This document shows, one piece after another, positions 35,676-45,173 of a stretch of DNA of 64,000 bases (positions within the stretch are counted from its first letter, which is position 1; each line of letters begins with the position of its first letter). The notes below the pieces were generated by a model, which did not search any database, was not told the DNA's origin, and worked only from the letters and a program-made list of their open reading frames with translations. The stretch is from Azoarcus sp031556475 (GTDB taxonomy: Bacteria; Pseudomonadota; Gammaproteobacteria; Burkholderiales; Rhodocyclaceae). The position numbers and the translations under genes are program-made. The DNA lies in contig JAVBSY010000004.1 of assembly GCA_031556475.1 (NCBI GenBank), positions 3,792 to 67,791 on the forward strand. Reading direction: 5' to 3'.

Positions 35676-36445
35676 CCCGATCCTTCCGCCGCCGCCTGGT
35701 CGACGCCGCCACCGTCCCCTATCGTCCTGCCGGCCACTTCGCCTGGCATTTCGCGCGCGGCAAGCTTGGGCGTGACCCGGTATTCGCCGGCATCCTCGCT
35801 CACGGCCTGCTGCCGCCACAGGCGTCCGTTCTCGATCTCGGCTGCGGTCAAGGGCTGTTGTCGAACTGGTTGACAGCCGCCGCACGCTTGTATGCCGCTG
35901 GCGATTGGCCCGCCGGTTGGCCGCCGCCGCCCGGGCTCGCGTCCTATCGCGGCATCGAGCTGATGCAACGCGACGTGGATCGCGCCCGTCCGGCGCTGCC
36001 GCCCGGCGCGACGGTGGAGCAGGGCGATATCCGCGATACCGTGTTCGGCCGCGTCGATGCGGTGGTGATCCTCGATTCGCTGCATTACATCGACCCCGAC
36101 GCCCAGCGCGTCGTGCTCGTGCGCGTGCGTAATGCCTTGATGCCACAGGGCACGCTGGTGATGCGCGTTGGCGACGCTGCCGGCGGCCTGCCGTTCAGGC
36201 TCAGCAATTGGGTAGACCGGCTGGTTACTTTCGTACGCGGCCATCGCCTTGGCACCTTGTACTGCCGACCGGCAACTGAATGGCGGGCGATGCTGGAAGA
36301 ACTCGGATTTCGCGTCCGCATGCTGCCGATGGATGATGGCACGCCGTTTTCCAACACGATGCTGGTCGGTCGGCTTGACGACGGCGGCGCGGATTCCGAT
36401 CTTTCCGCTGAAAGACGAAGCGAATCCGGCAGGCATCCGGGTTAG
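35672..36445 (+). CDS. Class I SAM methyltransferase of the pigment gene group
   Basis: This 257-residue methyltransferase has motif I VLDLGCGQGLLSNWL near residue 53, YRGIELMQRDV, and the later VDAVVILDSLHYI and LVMRVGDAAGG. It is cytosolic. It overlaps the deacetylase by four bases and precedes the ketosynthase, so it may methylate the polyene head group or a biosynthetic intermediate, as proposed for such loci. The exact acceptor is unknown. Confidence 0.8.
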   Translation: MTRSFRRRLVDAATVPYRPAGHFAWHFARGKLGRDPVFAGILAHGLLPPQASVLDLGCGQGLLSNWLTAAARLYAAGDWPAGWPPPPGLASYRGIELMQRDVDRARPALPPGATVEQGDIRDTVFGRVDAVVILDSLHYIDPDAQRVVLVRVRNALMPQGTLVMRVGDAAGGLPFRLSNWVDRLVTFVRGHRLGTLYCRPATEWRAMLEELGFRVRMLPMDDGTPFSNTMLVGRLDDGGADSDLSAERRSESGRHPG

Positions 36446-36475
36446 AATCCCTTGATATTCCACCGGATTTGCCCG

Positions 36476-37669
36476 TTGAGCCCACTTCTTCTTTCCCGCT
36501 ACACCGCGACCAGTTGCCTCGGTGCCGGCTTGACGGCCACCCGCGTAGCGCTCGCCGAATGCCGTGGCGGGCTGGCGCCGTGCGACTTTGAAACCGCCTG
36601 GCTGGAAACCTGGATCGGCCGTGTGCCGGAGGTGGAAGAGGTCGTTCTGCCGTCGTCGCTGGCCGCTTACGATTGCCGTAACAATCGCCTGGCTTTGCTT
36701 GGCTTGCGCCAGGATGGCTTTATCGATGCGGCGGCGGCGGCGATCGCACGTTACGGCGCCCACCGTGTCGGCGTACTGCTCGGTACCAGTACGTCGGGCA
36801 TTCTGCAAACCGAACTGGCCTACCGCCAGCGCGATCCGGCAAGCGGTGCGTTGCCGGCTGGTTTCAGTTACCGTGGCACGCACAGCATTTACGCACTGGC
36901 CGAATTTGTCCGCGCCATGCTCGGTGTTCGCGGTCCGGCCTGGGTAACGTCCACCGCCTGCTCGTCCGGTGCCAAGGTGTTCGCCAGCGCGGCGCGCCTG
37001 ATCGAAGCCGGCGTGATCGACGCCGCAGTGGTCGGTGGCGTCGATTCGCTGTGCCTGACCACGCTGTATGGCTTCAATGCGCTCGAACTGGCGGCGCCGA
37101 CGCCGTGCCGGCCTTTCGATATCGAGAGAAACGGCATTTCCATCGGCGAAGCGGCTGCTTTCGCGCTGCTCGAACGTCCCGACGGCGATTGCGACGACGA
37201 TGATGTGCTGCTTGTCGGTGCTGGTGAGTCGAGCGACGCGCACCACATGTCGTCGCCCCATCCGGAAGGGCTGGGTGCGCGTCTGGCGATGGCCGAGGCG
37301 CTTGCCAGCGCCGGCCTGGAGCCGGAGCAGATCGATTACATCAACCTTCACGGCACGGCCACGCCGAGCAACGATGCCGCCGAGGGGCTGGCTGTACATG
37401 CGTTGTTCGGCCGCGATACGCCAGTCAGCTCGACCAAGGGTGCTACCGGCCACGCATTGGGTGCGGCCGGCGCGCTCGAAGCGGTGTTCTGCGCTATCGC
37501 GCTCGCCGATGGGTTGATTCCAGGCAGTCCCGGCACCGAGCAGCTCGATCCGGCCATCGATCTCCACTACGAATTCACGCCGCGCCATGCGCCTTTGCGT
37601 CATGTGCTCAGCAATTCGCTCGGTTTCGGCGGCACCAACAGCAGCCTGGTTTTTGCCCGTGCGGGATGA
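36476..37669 (+). CDS. Beta-ketoacyl-ACP synthase of aryl-polyene type
   Basis: This FabF-like ketosynthase has the Cys-His-His active site: TSTACSSGAKVF, NLHGTATPSND and GATGHALGAAG, with the C-terminal NSLGFGGTNSSL. It condenses malonyl-ACP with a growing chain in the cytoplasm. I prefer a TTG start at 36476 (LSPLLLSRYTATSCLG after it); another TTG at 36452 is possible, and neither has a strong ribosome site. About 397 residues is normal. The chain-length-factor-like gene follows after 10 bases. The N-terminus LLLSRYTATSCLGAG is typical of aryl-polyene ketosynthases. Confidence 0.9.
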   Translation: MSPLLLSRYTATSCLGAGLTATRVALAECRGGLAPCDFETAWLETWIGRVPEVEEVVLPSSLAAYDCRNNRLALLGLRQDGFIDAAAAAIARYGAHRVGVLLGTSTSGILQTELAYRQRDPASGALPAGFSYRGTHSIYALAEFVRAMLGVRGPAWVTSTACSSGAKVFASAARLIEAGVIDAAVVGGVDSLCLTTLYGFNALELAAPTPCRPFDIERNGISIGEAAAFALLERPDGDCDDDDVLLVGAGESSDAHHMSSPHPEGLGARLAMAEALASAGLEPEQIDYINLHGTATPSNDAAEGLAVHALFGRDTPVSSTKGATGHALGAAGALEAVFCAIALADGLIPGSPGTEQLDPAIDLHYEFTPRHAPLRHVLSNSLGFGGTNSSLVFARAG

Positions 37670-37679
37670 ACATCGAATC

Positions 37680-38483
37680 ATGACGCTGACTCATCCTCTT
37701 TCCGCTTGTATTGCCGGCATCGGCGTCATCGGCCCTGGTTTCGACGATTGGGCGGGTGCCCGTGACGTCCTTGCCGGTACCGTGCCGTTCGTGTCCACCG
37801 CTCCCCGCATCCCTGTGCCGATGCTGCTGCCGAGCGTCGAGCGCCGCCGTGTCGGCGCGGTCGTGAAGCTCGCGCTGGGCGTGGGGATGCAAGCCGTCGA
37901 GGCGGCCGGTGCGGATGCTGCGCAATTGGTGACCGTGTTCGCTTCCTCGGGCGGTGACGGTGACAACTGCCATGCCATTTGCGAATCCCTGGCGGGCGAT
38001 GACCGGCTGCTTTCGCCGACTCGCTTCCATAACTCGGTCAATAACGCTGCTTCCGGCTATTGGAGCATCGCCACCGGCGCGCATGCGGCGTCGACCATCG
38101 TTTCGGCCTACGACGGCAGCTTTGCCGCCGGCTTGCTCGAAGCACTGTCTCAACTGCGCGCGAGTGGTGCGCCGGTATTGCTGGTGGCCTACGAGCATCC
38201 CTATCCGGCACCGCTGGCGGCGACGCGTCCGATGGCCGAGGCTTTCGCCACCGCACTGTTGCTGGCGCCGGAGAACGACGCAAACAGACCGCGCATCGCC
38301 CTGGCCGGTTTTACCGCAAGCGCGGCCGATACGTTGCCGGATCCGAACCTTGAGAGACTGCGCCTGGGGATTCCCGCCGCTCGCAGCCTGCCGCTGCTGG
38401 CGCGGATCGCGCGTTGCGAAGCGGCGACCACGGTGATCGAATATCTCGACGGTTCGAACATGGCGGTTGATCTGACGCCGTGA
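37680..38483 (+). CDS. Ketosynthase-like chain length factor (no active-site Cys)
   Basis: This 267-residue protein belongs to the short beta-ketoacyl-synthase-like family that pairs with aryl-polyene ketosynthases. It has VFASSGGDGDNCHAICE where a real synthase has its nucleophile, then SPTRFHNSVNNAASGYWSIA, AYDGSFAAGLLEA and VLLVAYEHPYPAPL. The nucleophilic Cys position reads Ser, so it should be non-catalytic and shape or limit the chain. The ATG at 37680 is used. The dehydratase start overlaps its stop. Confidence 0.85.
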   Translation: MTLTHPLSACIAGIGVIGPGFDDWAGARDVLAGTVPFVSTAPRIPVPMLLPSVERRRVGAVVKLALGVGMQAVEAAGADAAQLVTVFASSGGDGDNCHAICESLAGDDRLLSPTRFHNSVNNAASGYWSIATGAHAASTIVSAYDGSFAAGLLEALSQLRASGAPVLLVAYEHPYPAPLAATRPMAEAFATALLLAPENDANRPRIALAGFTASAADTLPDPNLERLRLGIPAARSLPLLARIARCEAATTVIEYLDGSNMAVDLTP

Positions 38484-38944
38484 GCGACGCCGTGCTCGAT
38501 CGTGCGTGGATCGCCGCGCATATTCCGCATCAGGGCAACATGTGTCTGCTCGATGCGGTGGAATCCTGGAGTGCGGAACGCATTTGCTGTCGCAGCGCCA
38601 CACACCGCGACCCGGCCAACCCCCTGCGTGCCGGTGGCCGCCTCGGCGCACTTACCGGTATCGAATACGCCGCGCAAGCGATGGCGATACACGGCGCACT
38701 TGCCAGCGGTGGTACGCCGGCAGGCGTCGGCATGCTCGGCAGCGCGCGCGGTGTCGAATGCCTGGTGGCGCGGTTGGACGATATTGCCACCGATCTGCTG
38801 GTCGACGCTGAATGCCTGTCCGCCGACGAACGCGCCCTTCTCTATGCCTTCACCGTATCCGCAGCCGGGCGGCCGTTGCTGCGTGGACGGGCGTCGGTCG
38901 TGCTCGGCGCGCTTCCCATTCCCTCCACTGATTCACGATCATGA
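38480..38944 (+). CDS. 3-hydroxyacyl-ACP dehydratase (hotdog fold)
   Basis: This 154-residue hotdog protein starts at a GTG overlapping the stop of the chain length factor. IPHQGNMCLLDAVESW holds the catalytic His of the FabZ-like family, and the helix GALTGIEYAAQAMAIHGAL holds the acidic residue Glu. It should remove water from 3-hydroxyacyl-ACP to form the conjugated double bonds of the polyene. Its stop overlaps fabG by four bases. Confidence 0.85.
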   Translation: MSDAVLDRAWIAAHIPHQGNMCLLDAVESWSAERICCRSATHRDPANPLRAGGRLGALTGIEYAAQAMAIHGALASGGTPAGVGMLGSARGVECLVARLDDIATDLLVDAECLSADERALLYAFTVSAAGRPLLRGRASVVLGALPIPSTDSRS

Positions 38945-39663
38945 GTAAACGCGCTTTGGTCACGGGTGGCAGCGGCGGTATCGGCCGCGCGATCTGCCTG
39001 CGGCTTGCTGCCGATGGTTACGACGTGTTGGTGCACGCCAATCGCAATCTGGCCGCCGCAGAAGAGGTTGCTGGCGCGATTCGTTCCACTGGCGGCACGG
39101 CCCAGGCCGTTGCTTTCGATGTGACCGATGCCGCCGCCACCGCAGCCGCTCTAGACGTGGCGCTGGCCGGCGGCGCGGTGCAGGTGTTGGTGAACAACGC
39201 CGGCATTCATGACGATGCTGTGTTCCCTGGCATGTCGGCGGCACAGTGGCATGGGGTGATCGACGTCAGCCTGCACGGTTTTTTCAACGTCACGCAACCG
39301 CTGACGCTGCCGATGATCCGCACGCGCTGGGGGCGCATCATCAACATCACCTCGGTGGCCGCGCTCGCCGGCAATCGTGGCCAGGTCAATTACGCCGCGG
39401 CCAAGGGTGCGTTGCACGCGGCAACCAAATCGCTGGCCCTGGAACTGGCGAGCCGCGGCATCACGGTCAACGCCGTCGCCCCCGGCATCATCGATACGGC
39501 AATGAGCGAAAACGCCTTCGATGCCGACGCCATCGCCCGGTTGGTGCCGATGAAGCGTGCCGGTACGGCGGAGGAAGTGGCCGATCTGGTTGCCTTTCTT
39601 GCCTCGCCGGGTGCGGCCTACATTACCGGGCAAATCATTTCCATCAACGGCGGTTTGATCTGA
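38941..39663 (+). CDS. 3-oxoacyl-ACP reductase, FabG type
   Basis: This 240-residue SDR has the TGGSGGIGRAI cofactor loop, NNAGIHDD, and the Ser-Tyr-Lys set (ITSVAALAGNRGQVNYAAAK). It reduces the 3-keto group of acyl-ACP with NADPH. It closes the overlapping KS-CLF-DH-KR run, which is the minimal polyene elongation set except for ACP. This is probably the pathway copy rather than the housekeeping FabG, because of its neighbours. Confidence 0.92.
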   Translation: MSKRALVTGGSGGIGRAICLRLAADGYDVLVHANRNLAAAEEVAGAIRSTGGTAQAVAFDVTDAAATAAALDVALAGGAVQVLVNNAGIHDDAVFPGMSAAQWHGVIDVSLHGFFNVTQPLTLPMIRTRWGRIINITSVAALAGNRGQVNYAAAKGALHAATKSLALELASRGITVNAVAPGIIDTAMSENAFDADAIARLVPMKRAGTAEEVADLVAFLASPGAAYITGQIISINGGLI

Positions 39664-39690
39664 AAAAACAGTTTCGAGGAGAAAAGCGCA

Positions 39691-40998
39691 ATGAGTGACG
39701 CCGCCAGTTCGCTACATGCGGCCAGTGTTCATCGCAGCGAGGCGCTGCTGTTTTTCACCCTGTTGCAATTGGCGATCATCATTCTCGCCGCCCGTGCTGG
39801 CGGAGCCATTTCCGCGCGCATGGGGCAATCGCCGGCGGTGGGCGAAATCGTCACCGGCATTTTGCTCGGTCCTTCGCTGTTCGGCTGGCTGGCGCCGGGG
39901 CTGTTCGATCTTGTGTTTCGCAGCGCGCCCGGCGAACCGATGCAGATTCTGTCGCAGATCGGTTTGCTGCTGCTGATGTTCCAGATCGGTCTGGAATTCG
40001 ATTTTGGCCACCTCACGGAGCGTAAGCACCGCCGTACCGTGCTGTGGGTGGCGAGCGCCGGATTGGCGCTGCCTTTCGCTCTCGGTCTCGGCTTCGGCGT
40101 ATTCTCCGCGCCGCTGCTGGCGCCGCCCGGTGTGGAGCCGATGGCGGCGGGGCTGTTCATTGCCACCGCGTTTTCGATTACCGCGTTGCCGATTCTCGGC
40201 CGCATCATGATCGAGTTCCAGCTCACCCGTACCGCCATCGGCGTCATCGCCATCAGTGCGGCGGCGCTCAACGACGTCATCGGCTGGCTGCTTCTGGCCT
40301 TGGTATCGACGCTGGCGGTGTCGCATTTCGAGCCGCTCGCGTTCGCCGTCAAGGTGGCGCTGGTGTTCGCCTTTTTCGTCTTCAGTTGGTTTGTGGTGCG
40401 GCCATTGGCCAAGCGTGTGGTACAGCGTGCCCAGCCGGGCCGTGGGCGTTTTTCACCCAATCTGATGGGTGCTGTGCTGGCGTTGGTGTTCCTTGCCGGC
40501 ATGACGACCTATCAACTCGGTATCTTCGCCATCTTTGGCGGTTTTCTGATGGGCGTGATCCTGCACGACGAGCACGGTTTGCGCGAGGCCTGGAGTACCC
40601 GTGTCGGTTACTTCGTCACGGTGTTCTTCCTGCCGATCTTTTTCACCTACACGGGTTTGCGTACCGACATCGGCAGTCTCGATTCGCTTGCCGATTGGGG
40701 GTGGTGCGCGTTGGTCATTGTGTTGGCCACCGTCGGTAAATTCGGCGGTTCGTATTTTGCCGCGCGCCGTTGCGGCCTGGCGCGCCATGAGGCCAGCCTG
40801 CTCGGGATCATGATGAACACCCGCGCGCTGATGGAGCTGATCGTCATCAACGTCGGCTACGACCTGGGGGTGATTTCACGCCAAATGTTCACCATGCTGG
40901 TCATCATGGCGATTGTCAGCACCGTCGTTACCGCGCCTTGCCTGCGTCGCTGGCTGCCGAAAATCGGCCATACACTTCCTAACGCAGTGCGCGAATAA
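39691..40998 (+). CDS. Cation:proton antiporter, CPA2/Kef type
   Basis: This 435-residue integral membrane protein has about 12 helices. Family marks are SARMGQSPAVGEIVTGILLGPSL (shown in part), LLLMFQIGLEFDF, ALNDVIGWLLLAL with the transport Asp, and MMNTRALMELIVI. It exchanges Na+ or K+ for H+ across the inner membrane. There is no RCK/TrkA-N domain. GAGGAG precedes the ATG. It follows fabG by 27 bases on the same strand, so it may be co-transcribed with the polyene genes, although a link in function is unproven. Confidence 0.9.
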   Translation: MSDAASSLHAASVHRSEALLFFTLLQLAIIILAARAGGAISARMGQSPAVGEIVTGILLGPSLFGWLAPGLFDLVFRSAPGEPMQILSQIGLLLLMFQIGLEFDFGHLTERKHRRTVLWVASAGLALPFALGLGFGVFSAPLLAPPGVEPMAAGLFIATAFSITALPILGRIMIEFQLTRTAIGVIAISAAALNDVIGWLLLALVSTLAVSHFEPLAFAVKVALVFAFFVFSWFVVRPLAKRVVQRAQPGRGRFSPNLMGAVLALVFLAGMTTYQLGIFAIFGGFLMGVILHDEHGLREAWSTRVGYFVTVFFLPIFFTYTGLRTDIGSLDSLADWGWCALVIVLATVGKFGGSYFAARRCGLARHEASLLGIMMNTRALMELIVINVGYDLGVISRQMFTMLVIMAIVSTVVTAPCLRRWLPKIGHTLPNAVRE

Positions 40999-41061
40999 CG
41001 CGGCTCCGCAGCGTGTTATCGTAAGCGTGTCGTAGCGTTTCCGGCATGTCCGCGTTTTTCG

Positions 41062-42753
41062 GTGAATCTCAAGATCCGTTTCCTGATTCTGGCCGCGGCC
41101 CTGATGGTCGTCTCTTCGGTGACGACATGGTTGGTTTTTCGCCATATCGCCCAGGGCGTCATCGAGCAGTGGGGCGTGCGTCTGGCGGAAAAACAGGCGC
41201 TCTACGACAAGTCGCGCCTGCTTCAGCCGTTGATGCGCGAAATCGCGCTGGTCAGCCAACTGGCGAATTCACCGCAAGTCAAGCACTGGGCGCGCAATTC
41301 GGGTGATGAAGCGTCGAAGCGCGACGCCATCGCCGAAATGGAAAGCTTTCGCCCCAATTTCCAGGAAGGCAACTATTTTGTCGCGTTCCTGGATTCCGGT
41401 GCCTACTACTTCAACAACGCCGACAACGAATTCGCCGGGCGCCAACTGCGCTACCACCTGAACCCGGACAAGGCGAAGGACCGCTGGTTTTACCAACTCG
41501 TCGGCGAGAAAATCGACACTCATGTCAACGTCAATCCAGATCAGCATCTGGGTATCACCAAGCTGTGGATCGATGTATTGATCCGCGATGGCGACAGGGT
41601 TCTCGGCGTTGTCGGCACCGGCCTGAATCTGGACATTTTCATGCGCAATGTGGCCGACTCCGAGCAGCCGGGCGTTCTTTCCATGTTCCTGAAGCGCGAC
41701 GGCACCATTCAGTTCTCACACGAATCGCGCCATATCGACTTCGCCCGCATTAAACCCGCCGAGGAGCGCGAAACGCTGGATTCGCTGCTGAAACAGCCCG
41801 CCGAGCGCGATGCCTTGAAGCGCTCGATGCAGGAACTCGCGGATGGCGACGGCAAGCGCGTTGCCAGCCATTTCGTCCATATCGGTGGTAAACGTTATCT
41901 TGCCGGTGTTGCGTATATACCGGAGATCGAGTGGTACGAGCTGACTTTGCTTGATCTGAGGGCGCTCATGCCGCTAGGCGGCTTCAGCGGCATCGCGTTT
42001 GCGTTTCTCGCCATGCTGCTGGTGTCGCTGATGTTGTTCCATGTCGTGCTCAGCCGTCTTGTGATTACTCCCCTGGGTGCCCTGGAAAAAGCCATGACGC
42101 GGGTGCGCGACAACGATTTTTCCGGCTATTCCCTGCCGGTCGGGCATGGTGAAATTCGCCGGCTCATCGCCCATTTCGACGCCATGGCCGCAGCCATCCG
42201 TACCACCACCCATACCCTCGAAGCCAAGGTGCGGGAACGTACCGAAGAACTCAACCAGCTCGCCTGTCTCGACCCGCTTACCAAGTTGCTCAACCGCCGT
42301 GGTATGCACCAGCGGATCAAGCATGCGATCCACCGTATCGAACGCGAAGGCGGCCAGTTCGGTTTGTTGTGGGTCGATATCGATACGTTCAAGGGCATCA
42401 ACGACCGTTTCGGCCATGCCGTCGGCGATCAGGCGCTGGTGGATGTAGCCACGCTGCTGCAACGCAATCTTCGCCCCTACGACAGCGCGGCCCGTTGGGG
42501 TGGCGACGAATTTCTCGTTCTGCTGCTGCCTTGCGATGCCGATACGCTACCCGGACTGGGCGAGCGCATCCGTGCCGGTGTCGAGGCCAAAGTCTGGCTT
42601 CCCGGCGGCAGCAACGCGACTGTCAGTGTTGGTGCCTATCTGGCTTCCACTGGTGAATCGATGGAAAGCATCCTGCGCCGTGCGGATGAAGCGCTCTACG
42701 CTGCCAAAGCCGCCGGGCGGAACTGTCTGCGTATCGCGCCGCCACCGGATTGA
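41062..42753 (+). CDS. Membrane sensor diguanylate cyclase
   Basis: This 563-residue protein starts at GTG. It has an N-terminal helix (FLILAAALMVVSSVTTWLVF), a periplasmic Cache-like sensor domain (about 35-290), a second helix (GIAFAFLAMLLVSLMLFHVVL), a HAMP-like linker and a GGDEF domain. The active site is WGGDEFLVLL, and RPYD five residues before it fits the RxxD inhibitory site, so the enzyme should make c-di-GMP under product control. There is no EAL domain. It is 63 bases after the antiporter and converges with the glycosyltransferase gene. Confidence 0.93.
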   Translation: MNLKIRFLILAAALMVVSSVTTWLVFRHIAQGVIEQWGVRLAEKQALYDKSRLLQPLMREIALVSQLANSPQVKHWARNSGDEASKRDAIAEMESFRPNFQEGNYFVAFLDSGAYYFNNADNEFAGRQLRYHLNPDKAKDRWFYQLVGEKIDTHVNVNPDQHLGITKLWIDVLIRDGDRVLGVVGTGLNLDIFMRNVADSEQPGVLSMFLKRDGTIQFSHESRHIDFARIKPAEERETLDSLLKQPAERDALKRSMQELADGDGKRVASHFVHIGGKRYLAGVAYIPEIEWYELTLLDLRALMPLGGFSGIAFAFLAMLLVSLMLFHVVLSRLVITPLGALEKAMTRVRDNDFSGYSLPVGHGEIRRLIAHFDAMAAAIRTTTHTLEAKVRERTEELNQLACLDPLTKLLNRRGMHQRIKHAIHRIEREGGQFGLLWVDIDTFKGINDRFGHAVGDQALVDVATLLQRNLRPYDSAARWGGDEFLVLLLPCDADTLPGLGERIRAGVEAKVWLPGGSNATVSVGAYLASTGESMESILRRADEALYAAKAAGRNCLRIAPPPD

Positions 42754-42754
42754 T

Positions 42755-43531
42755 TCAAGTCCGCAGCCGACGCCACAGCAACAACGGCAGGCGCAGCAAA
42801 AAACCGAAAAACAGCCGGCTGTGCATCCAGGTGAGCAGCGTGTTGTCGCGCCAATAGCGGAAGTGGGAGACGCCGCCCTCGTCGGTGCGGAAATATTTTA
42901 CCGGGGCGTCCAGATTGATCGGCGGCACGCCGCGCCAAGCCAGCCGCACGGCGGCCTCGGGGTCGAAGTCGAAACGGCGCATCCAGCGCTGGGTACGCAT
43001 CACCGCACGCAGCGGTTCGATCGGATAAACGCGAAAACCATACAGCGAATCGTCGATGCCGGCCCACAGGGTTTCCAGGTTGGCCCAGGCGTTCGATACC
43101 TTGCGCCCGCGCACACGCAGGAGCGGTGCGCTGGCGTCGAACACCGGGCGGCCGAGGATCATTGCTTGCGGGTGGGCGGCGGATTCGGCCATGAAGCGTG
43201 GAATCAGCGTGGCAGGGTGCTGGCCGTCGGAATCCATCGTCAGTACATGAGTGAAACCGGCTTGTGCCGCTTCGTCCAGACCGTGCAGCACGGCCGCGCC
43301 CTTGCCGCCGTTTTTCTCCAGCACGAAGACGCGCAGGCCGTCGTCGCACACAGCCAGGTCACGCAGTTGTTCCGCGCTGCCGTCGGTACTGCCGTCGACC
43401 ACGACCCACACCGGGTTCCACTGAGCGCAGGCGGCGGCAATGGTGTCGAGAACCCTGGCGCCGGGGTTGTAGCTGGGAATCAGCACCAGGTGCGTGGTTG
43501 AGGCTCGGGTGGAAGACGGCGGAAGAGTCAT
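42755..43531 (-). CDS. Glycosyltransferase family 2 of the pigment gene group
   Basis: I take the ATG at 43531 because it overlaps the acyltransferase stop as ATGA; an ATG seven codons earlier is possible. The 258-residue GT-A enzyme has LVLIPSYNPGARV, the VVDGSTDGS nucleotide-binding part and TMDSDGQHP with the DxD-like metal site. A basic C-terminus with a hydrophobic end (LFFGFLLRLPLLLWRRL) suggests membrane association. Such enzymes attach a sugar in aryl-polyene or xanthomonadin synthesis. It is coupled to the acyltransferase upstream. Confidence 0.88.
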   Translation of the reverse strand: MTLPPSSTRASTTHLVLIPSYNPGARVLDTIAAACAQWNPVWVVVDGSTDGSAEQLRDLAVCDDGLRVFVLEKNGGKGAAVLHGLDEAAQAGFTHVLTMDSDGQHPATLIPRFMAESAAHPQAMILGRPVFDASAPLLRVRGRKVSNAWANLETLWAGIDDSLYGFRVYPIEPLRAVMRTQRWMRRFDFDPEAAVRLAWRGVPPINLDAPVKYFRTDEGGVSHFRYWRDNTLLTWMHSRLFFGFLLRLPLLLWRRLRT

Positions 43532-44289
43532 GACTGGGGTGGTGGCGTCCATTCCGCGCGGGCGAGCTCAGTGGAGAAATAGGCCTCGAGCTCAGCGATG
43601 AAGCCGGCAGTGTTTTTCGCCGGTTCGAACCTGCGGCCAAGACGGACACGGTAACGGATCGGCATGGGCGGGCAGCGGAACAGCGGCCAACCCTTGGTCA
43701 GGTAGGCGGAGTCGGTTTCGATGATCAAGGTTTGCACGGGCACCCGTGCGCGGCGCGAGATCAGCGCCACGCTGGGCAGCAGGGGATTGAGTGGCTGGCG
43801 CACGGTGCGCGTGCCTTCGGGAAAGAGCAACAATTGGCCGCCGCGCTTGAGGTCGTCGCAAGCCGCCATCACCATCGTCAATGGTTGGGCGTTGGGAATA
43901 TAGCGCGCCAAGCGGGCGCCAGCGCCGAGAAAGAGGTTTTTCATCAACGTGGCTTTCATCACGCAGGCGACGTTGGGCAGGCGTGAGACGACCATGACGG
44001 CGTCGAGCAGGCAGGGGTGGTTGGGTGCCAACACCAAGGGGCCTGCGTCGCGTAGTGCGTCCAGTTCGGACAGGTCGAAGCGGCAGGCGCCGAGCAAGGA
44101 CAACAATTGGAGATAGAAGCGGAACACACCGGTGATGACGTGCCGACCGAGCGGGCGGCCGGTTTGCGCGGGAAGAATCACGTTCAGCACGACGGCGAAA
44201 GGCAGCCATGCGAGGCATAACAGGCCCAGGCTGCCAAGCCCTGCGTAAAGGCAGAAACCAGCGTAAATCCGGGGGAACTGGCGTGCCAT
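43528..44289 (-). CDS. PlsC-like acyltransferase of the pigment gene group
   Basis: This 253-residue membrane-linked acyltransferase has an N-terminal helix (YAGLGSLGLLCLAWLPFAVV), the NHPCLLD catalytic box (HxxxxD) near residue 90, and FPEGTRT. It belongs to the 1-acylglycerol-phosphate acyltransferase superfamily. In aryl-polyene loci a related enzyme moves the finished chain onto a lipid or sugar carrier. It precedes and overlaps the glycosyltransferase. Confidence 0.88.
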   Translation of the reverse strand: MARQFPRIYAGFCLYAGLGSLGLLCLAWLPFAVVLNVILPAQTGRPLGRHVITGVFRFYLQLLSLLGACRFDLSELDALRDAGPLVLAPNHPCLLDAVMVVSRLPNVACVMKATLMKNLFLGAGARLARYIPNAQPLTMVMAACDDLKRGGQLLLFPEGTRTVRQPLNPLLPSVALISRRARVPVQTLIIETDSAYLTKGWPLFRCPPMPIRYRVRLGRRFEPAKNTAGFIAELEAYFSTELARAEWTPPPQS

Positions 44290-44336
44290 GATAAGGGAGG
44301 GGCAAAAAGAGAGAATGTATGGAAGTGCGTGCGGGA

Positions 44337-45173
44337 TCAGCGGTCGTCCTGAACGCGCTCGGACGATTCGCCGATGATCCAGGATATGGCGACGCCGGCG
44401 GCCCAGGCGTGATCGCTGCGCACCAACGGGCTGTCGTCGAAGACGGCGCCGCGCAAGGTGTCGTAACGGACGAAGGAGCCGACCCAGTAGCGTTCGAAAC
44501 GTTTGGACAGCGCGGCGATGAACTGCGTGCCGCCATAACCGCCCGATGCTTTGTAGGTTTGGCGTTCAGGCGTGGCATAGCGGGGATCGACGCTGTAGAA
44601 GTAGTCGTGCTGGCGGCGGTTGCCGAAAACCGGGCCGACGAGGGTGCCGAGATTCCAGCCGGTATGGCCGAAGGGGTCTTCCACGTCGATGTTGAAGAAC
44701 GGCGTAAACACCACGCCGACAGGCCGTACCGGCCCGACGACGGTGTAGGCGACGCGTACCGGCAGGCGCAGGTCGAACTTGGCGCGGCGGTCGTGCGAGC
44801 GCCACATGGTGAAATCCAGCGAGGGGCCGACTTCGATTGTCGGCTTGATGTCCGGCATGCCGCGGCGGGCGTCGTTGCCGTCGCTATCGACGGGAATCGA
44901 TGCGGCCAGGCTGAGGTTCAGCTCGACGTTTTCATTCTCGAAGAAAACGCCGCGCACGCCGTCGCGGTCGGCCTTGAGGAATTCGCCGCGGTAAACGAAA
45001 TAAGGCACGGGAAAGGCGTGGACGCTTTGTTCATCCGAACCGCGATAGTCGGGAAAGGAAACGACGCCGATACCGGCCCCCACTTCCCACAACGGCTTTT
45101 CTTCCGCCTGTGTGGCGGTGACGACGGTACTGAGTATGACGGCCGCCACTACGGCAGCGAAACGGCGGATCAT
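44337..45173 (-). CDS. MipA/OmpV family outer-membrane protein
   Basis: This 278-residue protein has a Sec signal (AAVVAAVILSTVVTATQA-EE) and a strand-rich mature part with VGAGIGVVSFPDYRGSDE, PYFVYRGEFLKAD and a C-terminal AWAAGVAISWIIGES. These are marks of the MipA/OmpV barrel family. Functions range from scaffold for murein enzymes to porin-like roles. Here it overlaps the chorismatase by four bases, so it is coupled to pigment genes and may help place the product in the outer membrane. Confidence 0.9.
   Translation of the reverse strand: MIRRFAAVVAAVILSTVVTATQAEEKPLWEVGAGIGVVSFPDYRGSDEQSVHAFPVPYFVYRGEFLKADRDGVRGVFFENENVELNLSLAASIPVDSDGNDARRGMPDIKPTIEVGPSLDFTMWRSHDRRAKFDLRLPVRVAYTVVGPVRPVGVVFTPFFNIDVEDPFGHTGWNLGTLVGPVFGNRRQHDYFYSVDPRYATPERQTYKASGGYGGTQFIAALSKRFERYWVGSFVRYDTLRGAVFDDSPLVRSDHAWAAGVAISWIIGESSERVQDDR

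Noticed and set aside
35642..37681. 679-codon minus-strand frame
   Set aside because: It is antisense to the methyltransferase and ketosynthase; no domain or start signal.
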